Shown in pieces: positions 9,896-19,543 of a DNA stretch of 64,000 bases. The position numbers and the translations under genes are program-made. The notes beneath the pieces are model-generated. The model made no database searches. It was not told where the DNA came from and saw only the letters and a list, made by a program, of their open reading frames with translations. Source of the DNA: Mycolicibacterium porcinum (GTDB lineage Bacteria; Actinomycetota; Actinomycetes; Mycobacteriales; Mycobacteriaceae); NCBI GenBank assembly GCA_001942045.1, contig MSTD01000020.1, positions 11,277-75,276 on the forward strand, written 5' to 3'. Numbering within the stretch: the stretch's first letter is position 1; each line of letters opens with the position of its first letter.

Positions 9896-10207
9896 CTACT
9901 TGATGCCGGTGACCTTGAGCACGGTCAGCTGCTGACGGTGCCCCTGGCGCTTGTGGTAGCCGGTCTTGTTCTTGAACTTGTGGATGCGGATCTTGGGACC
10001 CTTGGTGTGCTCGAGCACCTCGCCGGTGACGGCGACCTTGGCCAGGTCGTCAGCCTTGCTGGTGACCTTGGCGCCGTCGACCACGAGGGCCACGGGCAGC
10101 GACACCGACGCGCCGGGCTCGGCGTCGAGCTTTTCAACCTTCACCACGTCACCTGCGGCAACCTTGTACTGCTTGCCGCCGGTCTTGACGATTGCGTATG
10201 TCGCCAT
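9896..10207 (-). CDS. rplU: 50S ribosomal protein L21
   Basis: 103 residues, [20 protein letters not shown] at the start and [17 protein letters not shown] near the end, both diagnostic for L21, a 23S rRNA-binding protein. First gene of rplU-rpmA(-obg). The 165 bases upstream separate it from rne and contain tandem hairpins close to the rne stop, so rplU most likely has its own promoter in 10208-10327. Confidence 0.98.
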   Translation of the reverse strand: MATYAIVKTGGKQYKVAAGDVVKVEKLDAEPGASVSLPVALVVDGAKVTSKADDLAKVAVTGEVLEHTKGPKIRIHKFKNKTGYHKRQGHRQQLTVLKVTGIK

Positions 10208-10327
10208 CGTGTCCTCTGCTCTGCTGCTCTCTGCGGGCGCGCGCTACCGGTCGGTGCGTGCGCGGGTCTTGGGTGGCGGGATGCCCCGCCGTCACCGGCC
10301 TGCGACTGACGCAGGCTCTGGAGACAA

Positions 10328-10376
10328 CTGGTCAAGGGTACTTGACCAGCGGGTAGAGGGTCAAACCGCCCTCTAC
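10328..10376 (-). terminator. Tandem hairpins at the rne 3' end
   Basis: Two perfect stem-loops lie side by side: GTAGAGGG/CCCTCTAC (10353-10360 with 10369-10376), which overlaps the rne stop codon, and CTGGTCAAG/CTTGACCAG around a GGTA loop (10328-10336 with 10341-10349). Neither has a long T-run, as is usual in mycobacteria. They probably end or stabilise the rne transcript before rplU. Confidence 0.6.
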
Positions 10377-13300
10377 TCGTGGCTGGGCGGCCCCGCGGGC
10401 CTGGCTGCGGCACGTCGACGAGTACGGCCGCGGCTGGGCGGCGCCTCGACGACGACGGGCTCCGGCGCCTGGTAGACGTCCTCTTCGGGCTCATCTGAGT
10501 CCTCGGCGTCGTCGAACTCGTCCTCATCGGAGTCATCGTCTGAGTCATCCTCATCGGAGTCATCGTCGATGTCGTCCAGATCATCGTCCTCGTCATCGAG
10601 GTCCTCGTCGTCGAGGTCGATCTCGTCCTCGACCGAGTCCTCATCGGCGTCGTCATCCGTGTCCTCGTCGGAATCCTCGTCAGATTCGTCGGAATCGTCG
10701 GTGTCCTGCGCCTCGAACTCACCGTCCGGGGATTGGCCGGTCAGATCCGCCTGCTCGGGCGTGACCTGCTCGTCGCTCTCGCCCTCGTGCGTCTCGTCGG
10801 TGGCTTCTTCGTCGAGCGACTCGTCGTCGTGGTGACGACCGTTGGCCGCGGCCATCGCCTTGAACATCGGGTGCTCACCGGCCGGATGGTCGGGCACCTT
10901 GACGACCGGCACCTCATCGGGCTCGGGACGGGCGGCGCCCTTCTTGCCCCGCTTGCTCCGGCGTCCGCCCCCACCACTGGGTTCGCTCTTGCGCCCGGCG
11001 TTGGACGACGCCGTGTCGACCGGATCGCCGTGCAGCACGATGCCGCGGCCCGCGCAGTGCGTGCAGGTGGTCGAGAACGCCTCGACCAGACCGGTGCCCA
11101 GCCGCTTGCGGGTCAGCTGCACCAGGCCCAGCGAGGTGACCTCGGACACCTGATGCCGGGTGCGGTCACGACCAAGCGCCTCGGTCAGCCGGCGCAGCAC
11201 CAGATCCCGGTTGGATTCCAACACCATGTCGATGAAGTCGATCACGACGATGCCGCCGATGTCGCGCAACCGCAGTTGCCGCACGATCTCCTCGGCAGCC
11301 TCCAGGTTGTTGCGGGTGACGGTCTGCTCGAGGTTGCCGCCGGCGCCGGTGAACTTGCCGGTGTTGACGTCGACGACGGTCATCGCCTCGGTGCGGTCGA
11401 TGACCAGGGTTCCGCCCGAGGGCAGCCACACCTTGCGGTCCATCGCCTTGGCCAGCTGCTCGTCGATGCGGTGCACTGCGAAGACGTCGGGGGCATCGGC
11501 GCCACCGGCGGGTTCGTACTTCGTCAGCCGGCCGACCAGGTCGGGGGCCACGGTGTTCACGTACTTGTTGATCGTGTCCCAGGCCTCGTCACCGGAGACG
11601 ATCAGACCCGAGAAGTCCTCGTTGAACAGGTCGCGGATGACCTTGACCAGAACATCTGGCTCTTCGTAGAGCGCGACGGCCGCGCCGGCCTTCTTCGCGG
11701 TGACCTCGGCCGCCTTGGCCTCGATCTCGGTCCAGCGCTGCTGCAGCCGCTCGACGTCGGAGCGGATGTCCTCTTCCTTGACGCCTTCGGAGGCGGTGCG
11801 GATGATCACGCCCGCATCGGCGGGAACCACCTCTTTGAGGATCTCCTTGAGCCGCTGCCGTTCGGTGTCGGGCAGCTTGCGGCTGATCCCGGTCGACGAG
11901 GCGCCCGGGACGTAGACCAGGTAGCGGCCGGCCAGCGACACCTGCGTGGTCAGGCGGGCGCCCTTGTGCCCGACAGGGTCCTTGCTGACCTGGACCACCA
12001 CGTAGTCGCCAGGCTTGAGTGCCTGCTCGATCTTGCGGTTGGAGCCGCCGAGCCCGGCGGCCTCCCAGTTCACCTCACCGGCATACAGCACGCCGTTGCG
12101 GCCGCGGCCGATGTCGACGAATGCGGCCTCCATCGAGGGCAACACGTTCTGCACGATGCCGAGGTAGATGTTGCCGACCAAGCTGGCGGACGCCGCCGAA
12201 GTGACGAAGTGCTCGACGACGACGCCGTCTTCCAGCACGGCGATCTGGGTGTAGCGGGCACCTTCGTGCGGAGGTTCGGTGCGGACCTTGTCGCGCACGA
12301 TCATGGTGCGTTCGACGGCCTCGCGACGGGCCAGGAACTCGGCCTCGCTCAGAATCGGCGGGCGACGACGGCCGGCGTCGCGACCGTCGCGGCGGCGCTG
12401 ACGCTTGGCCTCCAGACGGGTCGATCCGCTGATCCCCTGGATCTCCGAATCGTCGCTGCCCTTGCCCGACCGCTCGGCGCGCGGGGCGCGCTCGTGCACG
12501 ACGGTGTTGGGCGGGTCATCGGGCGAACCTGCGTCATCGTTGTCGCCCGAGCCGGACTTGCGCCGGCGACGACGACGGCGACGCCGGTTGGTGCCGTCGC
12601 TGCTTGTGGTGTCCTCGTCGTTGCCGTCGTCCGAATCGTCGGAGTCGTCGTCGGAATCCTGATCGGAGTCGCTGCGGTCATCGGCGGTGTCGGTGTTGGA
12701 ATCCGGGCCGGAGTCTTGACCGTTGTCGTCAGCCTGCTCACCGCGGCCCCGCCCACGGCCACGGCGGCCGCGACGGCGCCGGCGCGCGGCGGGGCGATCC
12801 GCCTGCTCGTCGTCGCTCTCGGAGTCGGCGTCGCTGCCGGTGTCAACGTCGTCGTCTTCGTCGTCGTCCTCATCGACGTGCACCTGTACGAAGCTGACGG
12901 GCTGCGGCGCGACGAACAGCGGCAGGTAATCGGCCCGCTCGGTGTGAGCCTCCCGTGCCGCCGGGATGTTCGCGGTCTCCAGGATCAGCCGGGACTCGGG
13001 TTCGTCGCCGACCAGGGCGACGTCGGCCTGTGACCGCTCCTCGGCGGCCGGCTCGGGCTCGCCGTGCGAAGCGTCCGCGGCGACGGGTTCGGCGTCAGCC
13101 GGAGCTGGCACCGCCTCGGTCACCGTGACAGTCACGGCCTCAACCTGGACCGGCTCTGCCTGCGCAGGTTCGGCCTGCGCAGCGGGCGCCTCGGATGAAT
13201 CGACTGCCAGCGCGTCGCGGACCCGCTCGGCGTCGACCTTGTCGATCGTGGAATGCGCACTGCGCTGACGCCCGTCGAACTCCGCCAGAGCATCGAGCAC

Positions 13301-13417
13301 GCGCCGACTGGTGGTGCCGAGTACCCGCGCCAGCGAGTGGACCCTCAGGCGCTCGGGCAGTCCCTCCTGTTGCGGAGTCTGGGTTGATAGGTCGTCATTC
13401 TGGGCATCTTCGGCCAC
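10373..13417 (-). CDS. rne: Ribonuclease E/G
   Basis: 1014 residues. This endonuclease leads mRNA turnover and rRNA processing. Residues ~20-75 resemble the IF-2 N-terminal helical module (RLRVHSLARVLGTTSRRVL). Then comes a disordered arm with alternating Asp/Ser-rich and Arg-rich blocks to ~370. The catalytic core starts at MIVRDKVR, with an S1-like RNA-binding region near 395-480, the metal site in MTVVDVNTGKFTG and VIDFIDM, and the zinc-link CTHCAGRG near 783. The last ~200 residues are again strongly acidic. The long arms on both sides of the core are typical of actinobacterial RNase E, where they recruit partners. Confidence 0.96.
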   Translation of the reverse strand: MAEDAQNDDLSTQTPQQEGLPERLRVHSLARVLGTTSRRVLDALAEFDGRQRSAHSTIDKVDAERVRDALAVDSSEAPAAQAEPAQAEPVQVEAVTVTVTEAVPAPADAEPVAADASHGEPEPAAEERSQADVALVGDEPESRLILETANIPAAREAHTERADYLPLFVAPQPVSFVQVHVDEDDDEDDDVDTGSDADSESDDEQADRPAARRRRRGRRGRGRGRGEQADDNGQDSGPDSNTDTADDRSDSDQDSDDDSDDSDDGNDEDTTSSDGTNRRRRRRRRRKSGSGDNDDAGSPDDPPNTVVHERAPRAERSGKGSDDSEIQGISGSTRLEAKRQRRRDGRDAGRRRPPILSEAEFLARREAVERTMIVRDKVRTEPPHEGARYTQIAVLEDGVVVEHFVTSAASASLVGNIYLGIVQNVLPSMEAAFVDIGRGRNGVLYAGEVNWEAAGLGGSNRKIEQALKPGDYVVVQVSKDPVGHKGARLTTQVSLAGRYLVYVPGASSTGISRKLPDTERQRLKEILKEVVPADAGVIIRTASEGVKEEDIRSDVERLQQRWTEIEAKAAEVTAKKAGAAVALYEEPDVLVKVIRDLFNEDFSGLIVSGDEAWDTINKYVNTVAPDLVGRLTKYEPAGGADAPDVFAVHRIDEQLAKAMDRKVWLPSGGTLVIDRTEAMTVVDVNTGKFTGAGGNLEQTVTRNNLEAAEEIVRQLRLRDIGGIVVIDFIDMVLESNRDLVLRRLTEALGRDRTRHQVSEVTSLGLVQLTRKRLGTGLVEAFSTTCTHCAGRGIVLHGDPVDTASSNAGRKSEPSGGGGRRSKRGKKGAARPEPDEVPVVKVPDHPAGEHPMFKAMAAANGRHHDDESLDEEATDETHEGESDEQVTPEQADLTGQSPDGEFEAQDTDDSDESDEDSDEDTDDDADEDSVEDEIDLDDEDLDDEDDDLDDIDDDSDEDDSDDDSDEDEFDDAEDSDEPEEDVYQAPEPVVVEAPPSRGRTRRRAAARPAGPPSHE

Positions 13418-13706
13418 GAATTCTCCTCAAGCCCCCGGGCGCGTCGTATCGACGCGGCCACGCGAGGGCTTCCGCTATTGGCCCGGGACACTTTCCCCGG
13501 ACTTGTTGTGGTCTCGCTCCGGGCGGCTCGCTACCGAACCCACCCGGTGCCTGGCTGAATGATGGCTGGACGGCCCGCGCCGCACCGGATTGCGGTGGTC
13601 GCGCTCGTCGAAGTCTTCATTCGGGTGTTCAGCCTTGGTTAAGGCTGGCTACCCGCAACCAGTATCCCACATCACTGACGCGGTACTGACCAGACTGGGA
13701 GAAGGT
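13418..13706 (-). promoter_or_regulatory. rne upstream region with ndk-side hairpin
   Basis: No gene fits in these 289 bases. They hold the promoter and probably a long untranslated leader of rne; long rne leaders are known in mycobacteria. A perfect hairpin, CAGCCTT-GGTT-AAGGCTG (13630-13647), lies 60 bases past the ndk stop and may terminate ndk or fold in the rne leader. I could not assign a -10 element with confidence. Confidence 0.5.
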
Positions 13707-14129
13707 TTATCGGGCGGAGGCTTCGCCAGGGAACCACAGGGCGATCTCGCGGGCCGCCGACTCCGGCGAATCCGAGCCGTGCACGAGGTTGTCCTGGGTC
13801 ACGAGCGCCAGGTCACCACGGATGGTGCCGGGCACAGCCTTCTCGACCGGATCGGTGCCGCCGGCGATCTGACGGAACGCGGCGATGGCGCGCGGGCCCT
13901 CGACGATGGCCGCCACGACAGGTCCGGAGGTGATGAACTCCAGCAGCGAATCGAAGAACGGCTTGCCGTCGTGCTCGGCGTAATGCTGCTTGGCCAGCTC
14001 GATGCTGACGTTCTTGAGTTCGAGCGCCGCCAGGGTCAGACCCTTGCGCTCGATCCGGCCGAGGATCTCCCCGACCAGGTGGCGCTGCACGCCGTCGGGC
14101 TTGATCAGGACAAGGGTCTGCTCAGTCAC
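13707..14129 (-). CDS. ndk: Nucleoside diphosphate kinase
   Basis: 140 residues from GTG at 14129 ([16 protein letters not shown]), matching the family N-terminus; the frame is open 21 codons further but that part is not conserved. Ndk transfers phosphate between nucleoside di- and triphosphates through a phosphohistidine, visible here as the His in [12 protein letters not shown] and [11 protein letters not shown] motifs are present. It lies between rne and the DUF4233-folC-valS group, as in M. tuberculosis. Confidence 0.97.
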   Translation of the reverse strand: MTEQTLVLIKPDGVQRHLVGEILGRIERKGLTLAALELKNVSIELAKQHYAEHDGKPFFDSLLEFITSGPVVAAIVEGPRAIAAFRQIAGGTDPVEKAVPGTIRGDLALVTQDNLVHGSDSPESAAREIALWFPGEASAR

Positions 14130-14213
14130 GGCAGAGAGAGTACCGGTCGGTAACCGCGCCGCGCCATCTCGGGGCCCCGTCCGAGACCGCACTGTGGCGC
14201 AGCTATCACCTGG

Positions 14214-14633
14214 CTATTCGCTGGGCGGTTGCTGCCCCGGCAGCAGGCCCCGCGCCTGCCGGCGTTTGACCTCACCCCGCAGGTACACGATCAGCAGCCA
14301 GACCACGGCGAAGATGACACCGATGAAGCCGATCGCCCCATGGATGAGCGCACCGGCGATCACCACGAGCTGGATGCCCAGGTTGGCCCAGATGGCCCAC
14401 GGCCGGCCCTGGATACCCGACATCAGGATCAACACGATGGCCAGCCCGACCACGAAGCCACCCGACGTCCAGGTCAGCCCGGTCCCGCTGACACCGACCA
14501 CCGGCAGGGCCAGCAGTACGACGATGGCCTCGAGGATCAGCGTCCCCGCCATCACCCCGCGAAAGCTCTTCCACGGGTCCGGCGGTGCCGGCTTGTCGTT
14601 CGGCGTCTGATCGCCAGGGGTCTGATCGCTCAC
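14214..14633 (-). CDS. DUF4233 membrane protein
   Basis: 139 residues: a Pro/Asp-rich cytoplasmic N-terminus, four hydrophobic segments (about 27-48, 55-73, 80-98 and 100-120) and a basic tail. This is the small membrane protein always found next to folC in mycobacteria (DUF4233). Its GTG start overlaps the folC stop by 4 bases, so it is translationally coupled to folC. No enzymatic motif is visible and the role is unknown. Confidence 0.85.
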   Translation of the reverse strand: MSDQTPGDQTPNDKPAPPDPWKSFRGVMAGTLILEAIVVLLALPVVGVSGTGLTWTSGGFVVGLAIVLILMSGIQGRPWAIWANLGIQLVVIAGALIHGAIGFIGVIFAVVWLLIVYLRGEVKRRQARGLLPGQQPPSE

Positions 14634-16036
14634 TGTGGGTCCCGTCCGAACAGGGTCCGGGCCTCACCGGCGGTCACCACCGAACCGGTGATCACCATGC
14701 CGGCCCCGGACAGGCCTTCGTCGGCCCCGGCCTCCTCGACCAGGGCGGTGGCGGTTTCGATGGCATCCGCCAACGTCGTAGCGGTGATCACCCGATCCGG
14801 CCCGAAACGCTCTTCGGCCAGCGACGCCAGCGACTCGACATCCATCGCCCGCGGCGAGCCGTTGTGGGTGACCACGATCTGATCGAACACCGGCTCCAAC
14901 GCGTTCAGGATTCCGCCGGCATCCTTGTCCGCCATCACCGACACCACCCCGACCAGGAAACGGAAATCGAACTCCTCCTGCAGGGTCTGCGCCAGCGCGG
15001 CCGCGCCGGCCGGATTGTGCGCAGCATCGATGAAAACCGTTGGCGCACTTCTCATCCGCTCCAAGCGTCCGGGACTGTGGACCGCCGCGAAGCCAGCCCG
15101 GATCGCGTCGACGTCAAGTTGGCGGTCAGCGCCCGCGCCGAAGAACGCCTCGACCGCGGCCAGCGCGAGGACAGCGTTGTGGGCCTGATGCTCACCGTGC
15201 AGCGGCAGGAAGATGTCGGAGTACACCCCACCCAGGCCCTGCAGCTCCAGCAGCTGCCCGCCGATGGCGACCTGCCTGCTCAGCACCGCGAATTCGGAGT
15301 CCTCGCGGGCCACGGCGGCGTCGGCGCGCACCGCTTCGGCGAGCAGCACCTCCATGGCCTCGGGGACCTGCTTACCGATCACCGCCACGGTGTCGGTGGG
15401 CACCAGGTTGTCGGGCTGGCGGGTGATGATGCCCGCCTTCTCCCCCGCGATCTCGGCGATCGTCTCGCCCAGATAGTCGGTGTGGTCGATGCCGATCGGG
15501 GTGATCACCGCGACCGGGGCGTTGACGACGTTGGTGGCGTCCCAGCGTCCGCCCATCCCGACCTCGATCGCCGCGACGTCGATGGGCACGTCGGCGAACG
15601 CCGCGAACGCCATCGCCGTGAGAACCTCGAACTTGCTCATCTTCGGGCCACCGGCAGCCTGGGACTGCTGGTCGACGAGTTCGACGAAAGGCTCGATCTC
15701 TCGATAGGTATCCACGTATTGCGCTGGGGTGATGGGTTTTCCGTCGATCGAGATGCGCTCCACCGCAGACTGCAGGTGCGGGCTGGTGGTGCGTCCCGTG
15801 CGTCGGTGCAGCGCGGTCAGCAGCGCATCGATGATGCGCGCCACCGACGTCTTGCCGTTGGTGCCGGCGACGTGGATGGACGGGTAGGCCCGCTGCGGCG
15901 AGCCCAGCAGTTCCAGCAGGGCGGAGATCCGCGCCGTGCTGGGATCCAGCTTGGTCTCGGGCCACCGTTGATCGAGCAGGTGCTCGACCTGCAGCAGCGC
16001 CGCGATCTCGTCCGGTGAAGGGACCGGATCGGTCAT
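14630..16036 (-). CDS. folC: Dihydrofolate synthase / folylpolyglutamate synthase
   Basis: 468 residues from ATG at 16036 ([15 protein letters not shown]), which overlaps the valS stop in an ATGA; the open frame continues upstream only as a shadow of valS. A Mur-ligase-like enzyme that adds glutamate to dihydropteroate and to folates. P-loop [15 protein letters not shown], the [14 protein letters not shown] loop, GIDHTDYLG and AHNPAG motifs are all present. Part of the coupled valS-folC-DUF4233 operon. Confidence 0.96.
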   Translation of the reverse strand: MTDPVPSPDEIAALLQVEHLLDQRWPETKLDPSTARISALLELLGSPQRAYPSIHVAGTNGKTSVARIIDALLTALHRRTGRTTSPHLQSAVERISIDGKPITPAQYVDTYREIEPFVELVDQQSQAAGGPKMSKFEVLTAMAFAAFADVPIDVAAIEVGMGGRWDATNVVNAPVAVITPIGIDHTDYLGETIAEIAGEKAGIITRQPDNLVPTDTVAVIGKQVPEAMEVLLAEAVRADAAVAREDSEFAVLSRQVAIGGQLLELQGLGGVYSDIFLPLHGEHQAHNAVLALAAVEAFFGAGADRQLDVDAIRAGFAAVHSPGRLERMRSAPTVFIDAAHNPAGAAALAQTLQEEFDFRFLVGVVSVMADKDAGGILNALEPVFDQIVVTHNGSPRAMDVESLASLAEERFGPDRVITATTLADAIETATALVEEAGADEGLSGAGMVITGSVVTAGEARTLFGRDPQ

Positions 16037-18708
16037 TGGGGCAGCCCGGCCAGGCGTGCCGTGATCCGCTCGACCTCTTCGGAAGCCAACTGTTGCCGGC
16101 CGCGGATCTTGTCGACGACGTTCTCGGGCGCCTTGGCCAGGAAGGCCTCGTTGCCGAGCTTCGCTGTCGTGGTGGCGAGTTCCTTCTGCGCGGCGGCCAG
16201 GTCTTTCTCCAGCCGGCGGCGCTCGGCGGCGACGTCGACGGTGCCCGAGGTGTCCACCTCGACGAGCACCGTGGCCTGCGTCAGGCGCACCTCGACGGAT
16301 GCCGACGGGGTGAACCCGTCGTCGGCGTCGGTCAGCCAGGCCAACGCGGTGATCGCGGGCAGGTGCTCGGTCAGGCCGGCCTCGGCGATGGCCGAGAGCC
16401 GGGCCGGGACGCGCTGCCGGTCGGCCAGGCCCTGGTCGCTGCGGAAGCGCCGCACCTCGGTGATCAGCTTCTGCATGTCGGCGATGTGTTGTGCCGCAAC
16501 GGGATCCAGCGCGATGCCAGACGGCTGCGGCCACTGGGCGATGACGATCGACTCGCCGTCGGTGAGCGTCTTCCACAGCGTCTCGGTGACGAACGGCATG
16601 ACCGGGTGCAGCAGCTTGAGCAGCGCGTCGAGCACGGCGGCCAGCACCGCTGTCGTGTGCGCCACACCTTGATCTCTCTCGGAGCCGAGCTGAACCTTGG
16701 CCAATTCCACGTACCAGTCACAGAACTCGTCCCACGCGAAGTGGTACAGCGATTCGCAGGCCCGGCTGAACTCGTAGCTGTCGAGCGCCGCATCCACCTC
16801 GGCGCGGACCTCTTCGAGGCGACCGAGGATCCAGCGGTCGGCGTCGGTCAGATCAGCAGCGGCGGGCAGTTCCGCGGGAGCGGCACCGTTCATCAACGCG
16901 AAGCGCGTCGCGTTGAACAGCTTGGTGGCGAAATTTCGGGAAGCCCTGGCGTGGTCCTCACCGATGGAAAGGTCACCGCCGGGGCTGGCGCCGCGCGCCA
17001 AGGTGAATCGCAAGGCGTCGGCACCGAACTTCTCCACCCAGTCCAGCGGGTCGATGCCGTTGCCGCGCGACTTGCTCATCTTGCGGCCGAACTCGTCGCG
17101 GATCAGCCCGTGCAGGAAGACGTTTTCAAACGGCACCTGCGGGCCGGACTTTTTCGCGGCACCGTCAGCCGTGATCGCCGGATCGTCGGCGACGAACGTG
17201 CCGAACATCATCATCCGGGCCACCCAGAAGAACAGGATGTCGTAACCGGTGACCAGCACTGAAGTCGGATAGAACTTGGCCAGCTCGGGGGTGTGCTCAG
17301 GCCACCCCATCGTGGAGAACGGCCACAGCGCCGACGAGAACCAGGTGTCGAGCACGTCGGGGTCCTGTTCCCAGCCGGCCGGCGGGGTCTCGTCGGGGCC
17401 GACGCACACGGTCTCACCGTTGGGGCCGTGCCAGATCGGGATCCGGTGGCCCCACCACAGCTGCCGGGAGATGCACCAGTCGTGCATGTTGTCCACCCAG
17501 GCGAACCAGCGCGGCTCCAGGCTCGGCGGGTGAATCACGGTGTCGCCGTTGCGCACCGCATCGCCTGCCGCCTTGGCCAGGCCGTCCACCTTGACCCACC
17601 ACTGCAGGGACAGCCGCGGCTCGATGGGCTCGCCGCTGCGCTCGGAATGTCCGACGCTGTGCAGGTAGGGCCGCTTCTCTTCGACGATCCGGCCCTGCTC
17701 GGCCAGCGCCTCGCGCACCTTGACCCGGGCTTCGAACCGGTCCATGCCGTCGAATTGGGTTCCGGTGTCGGCGATCCGGCCCTTGGCGTCCATGATCGTC
17801 GGCATCGGCAGCTGATGGCGCAGGCCGATCTCGAAGTCGTTGGGGTCATGCGCAGGGGTGACTTTGACTGCGCCGGTACCGAATTCGGGGTCGACGTGGG
17901 TGTCGGCCACGATCACCATTCCGTGGTCGACGAACGGGTGCGGCAGCGTTGTGCCGACCAGGTGGCGGTACCGCTCGTCGTCGGGATGCACCGCGATCGC
18001 GGTGTCACCGAGCATGGTCTCGACACGGGTGGTGGCGACGATGATGTGGGGCTCGTCGTCGTTCATCGAACCGTAGCGGAACGAGACCAGCTCACCCTCG
18101 ACGTCCTCGTACTTGACCTCGAGGTCACTGATCGCGGTCTCCAGCACCGGCGACCAGTTCACCAACCGCTCGGCCTGGTAGATCAGCCCGGCGTCGAAGA
18201 GTCGCTTGAAGATGGTGCGCACCGCCCGCGACAGGCCCTCGTCCATGGTGAAGCGGTCCCGGCTCCAGTCCACGCCGTCACCGAGGCGGCGCATCTGCCC
18301 GCCGATCGTGCCGCCGGATTCGCGCTTCCAGTCCCACACCTTCTCGACGAACAGCTCGCGGCCGAAGTCTTCTTTCGTCTTCCCGTCGACGGCGAGCTGC
18401 TTCTCCACCACCGTCTGGGTGGCGATGCCGGCATGGTCCATCCCGGGCAGCCACAGCACCTCATATCCCTGCATGCGCTTACGCCGGGTGAGGGCATCCA
18501 TCAGGGTGTGGTCGAGCGCGTGGCCCATGTGCAGGCTGCCGGTCACGTTCGGCGGCGGCAGCACGATCGAGTACGGCGGCTTTTCGCTGGCCGGATCGGC
18601 GGTGAAGTATCCGGCGTCCACCCAGCCCTGGTACAGGTCGGCTTCTACCGCGGCCGGATCCCAGGATTTGGGGAGGACGTCGGCACGATTGTCAGGGGTG
18701 GGAGTCAC
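16033..18708 (-). CDS. valS: Valyl-tRNA synthetase
   Basis: 891 residues from a GTG start. Class I aminoacyl-tRNA synthetase charging tRNA-Val. The HIGH-type motif is HMGHALDHT near residue 61, followed by [14 protein letters not shown]. The editing domain lies at ~190-340, [12 protein letters not shown] near 540, then the anticodon-binding helical domain and a C-terminal coiled coil ([21 protein letters not shown]). First gene of the valS-folC-DUF4233 group. Confidence 0.98.
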   Translation of the reverse strand: MTPTPDNRADVLPKSWDPAAVEADLYQGWVDAGYFTADPASEKPPYSIVLPPPNVTGSLHMGHALDHTLMDALTRRKRMQGYEVLWLPGMDHAGIATQTVVEKQLAVDGKTKEDFGRELFVEKVWDWKRESGGTIGGQMRRLGDGVDWSRDRFTMDEGLSRAVRTIFKRLFDAGLIYQAERLVNWSPVLETAISDLEVKYEDVEGELVSFRYGSMNDDEPHIIVATTRVETMLGDTAIAVHPDDERYRHLVGTTLPHPFVDHGMVIVADTHVDPEFGTGAVKVTPAHDPNDFEIGLRHQLPMPTIMDAKGRIADTGTQFDGMDRFEARVKVREALAEQGRIVEEKRPYLHSVGHSERSGEPIEPRLSLQWWVKVDGLAKAAGDAVRNGDTVIHPPSLEPRWFAWVDNMHDWCISRQLWWGHRIPIWHGPNGETVCVGPDETPPAGWEQDPDVLDTWFSSALWPFSTMGWPEHTPELAKFYPTSVLVTGYDILFFWVARMMMFGTFVADDPAITADGAAKKSGPQVPFENVFLHGLIRDEFGRKMSKSRGNGIDPLDWVEKFGADALRFTLARGASPGGDLSIGEDHARASRNFATKLFNATRFALMNGAAPAELPAAADLTDADRWILGRLEEVRAEVDAALDSYEFSRACESLYHFAWDEFCDWYVELAKVQLGSERDQGVAHTTAVLAAVLDALLKLLHPVMPFVTETLWKTLTDGESIVIAQWPQPSGIALDPVAAQHIADMQKLITEVRRFRSDQGLADRQRVPARLSAIAEAGLTEHLPAITALAWLTDADDGFTPSASVEVRLTQATVLVEVDTSGTVDVAAERRRLEKDLAAAQKELATTTAKLGNEAFLAKAPENVVDKIRGRQQLASEEVERITARLAGLPQ

Positions 18709-18741
18709 CGAGCCATTCTAAGAAGGACGTGCACCGAAACG

Positions 18742-18789
18742 CGAAAGCCCCCGATGCCCGGTGCGTTCGCTGGGCGTCGGAGGCTTTCG
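18742..18789 (-). terminator. Hairpin after the DUF937 gene
   Basis: Arms at 18742-18754 (CGAAAGCCCCCGA) and 18777-18789 (TCGGAGGCTTTCG) pair at 12 of 13 positions around a 22-base loop. It sits 18 bases past the stop of the DUF937 gene and just before valS, so it probably separates the two units. Confidence 0.6.
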
Positions 18790-18807
18790 AGCCGGTCTGT
18801 GCCGAAG

Positions 18808-19428
18808 TTACTTCTTGCCGCCGAGCAGGCCGCCGAGGATCTCGCCGATGGCGTTGCCCTGGCCGCCACCGCCGCCGAGGACGCTGCCGAGGATGCTGCC
18901 CAGCGGGTTGTTGTTGGCGGCGGCACCGCCGCCGACCGCTCCACCCAGGATGCTGCCGAGGATGTCCCCCAGCCCACCACCGGAGGCCTGAGGCTGCGGG
19001 GCCGACTCGGCGGGTGCGTTCTTCTGAGCGAACTGCTTGCCGATGTAGGCCAGCACGATCGGCGCCAGGATCGGCAGCAGTTGCTTGATCAGGCCGCTGC
19101 CGCCGGCACCGGTCCCGGCCAGCGCCGACGCGACCTGGCCGCTGTCGTTGCCGCCGAAGATCTTCGACACCATCTGATCGCCTTGCTGTGCGTCGACCTG
19201 GTCGACGCTGACGCCGCCGTCGAGCAAGCCGCTGACACCTTGCGCGGTGACCGCGGACTCGAGGTCACTCGAATCGATGTTGTCCGCTTGTACGTTTTCC
19301 GCCACACCACCGACCAGGGCCGGAACCAGGGTCTTGATGGCGGCGTTCACCTCGCCTTCGTCCGCGCCGAGCTTGTTTGCGATATCCGCCACGGGGATCT
19401 GAGCGAAAAGTTCGTCGAGACCGGCCAT
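18808..19428 (-). CDS. DUF937 protein
   Basis: 206 residues beginning MAGLDELFAQIPVADIANKLG. The N-terminal two thirds show the DUF937 pattern of repeated amphipathic helices (VNAAIKTLVPALVGGVAENV, VSGLLDGG). One hydrophobic segment (LLPILAPIVLAYIGKQF) follows, and the C-terminus is a Gly/Asn/Leu-rich low-complexity tail ending LGGLLGGKK. Function is not known for the family. No partner genes: valS is downstream after a hairpin and an oxidoreductase gene lies upstream. Confidence 0.8.
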   Translation of the reverse strand: MAGLDELFAQIPVADIANKLGADEGEVNAAIKTLVPALVGGVAENVQADNIDSSDLESAVTAQGVSGLLDGGVSVDQVDAQQGDQMVSKIFGGNDSGQVASALAGTGAGGSGLIKQLLPILAPIVLAYIGKQFAQKNAPAESAPQPQASGGGLGDILGSILGGAVGGGAAANNNPLGSILGSVLGGGGGQGNAIGEILGGLLGGKK

Positions 19429-19543
19429 TGTTCATCCCATCTTCGTTGCTGGCGTACTGGAAGTCCTCGGCACCGACACTAGTCGAATCTGATCTTGTCC
19501 CACAGGTGTTCGACGCAGGCCGATCGATTCATGTCGCGGTGGC

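Noticed and set aside
10490..10710. Simple-sequence repeat (GATGA/TCATC-rich tract)
   Set aside because: It encodes the acidic Asp/Glu/Ser tail of RNase E and is explained by low-complexity protein sequence.
10733..13033. 766-residue open frame antisense to rne
   Set aside because: It mirrors the repetitive GC-rich rne sequence, has no conserved motif, and rne on the other strand is certain.
14585..16018. 477-residue plus-strand frame over folC
   Set aside because: Antisense shadow of folC without recognisable protein features.
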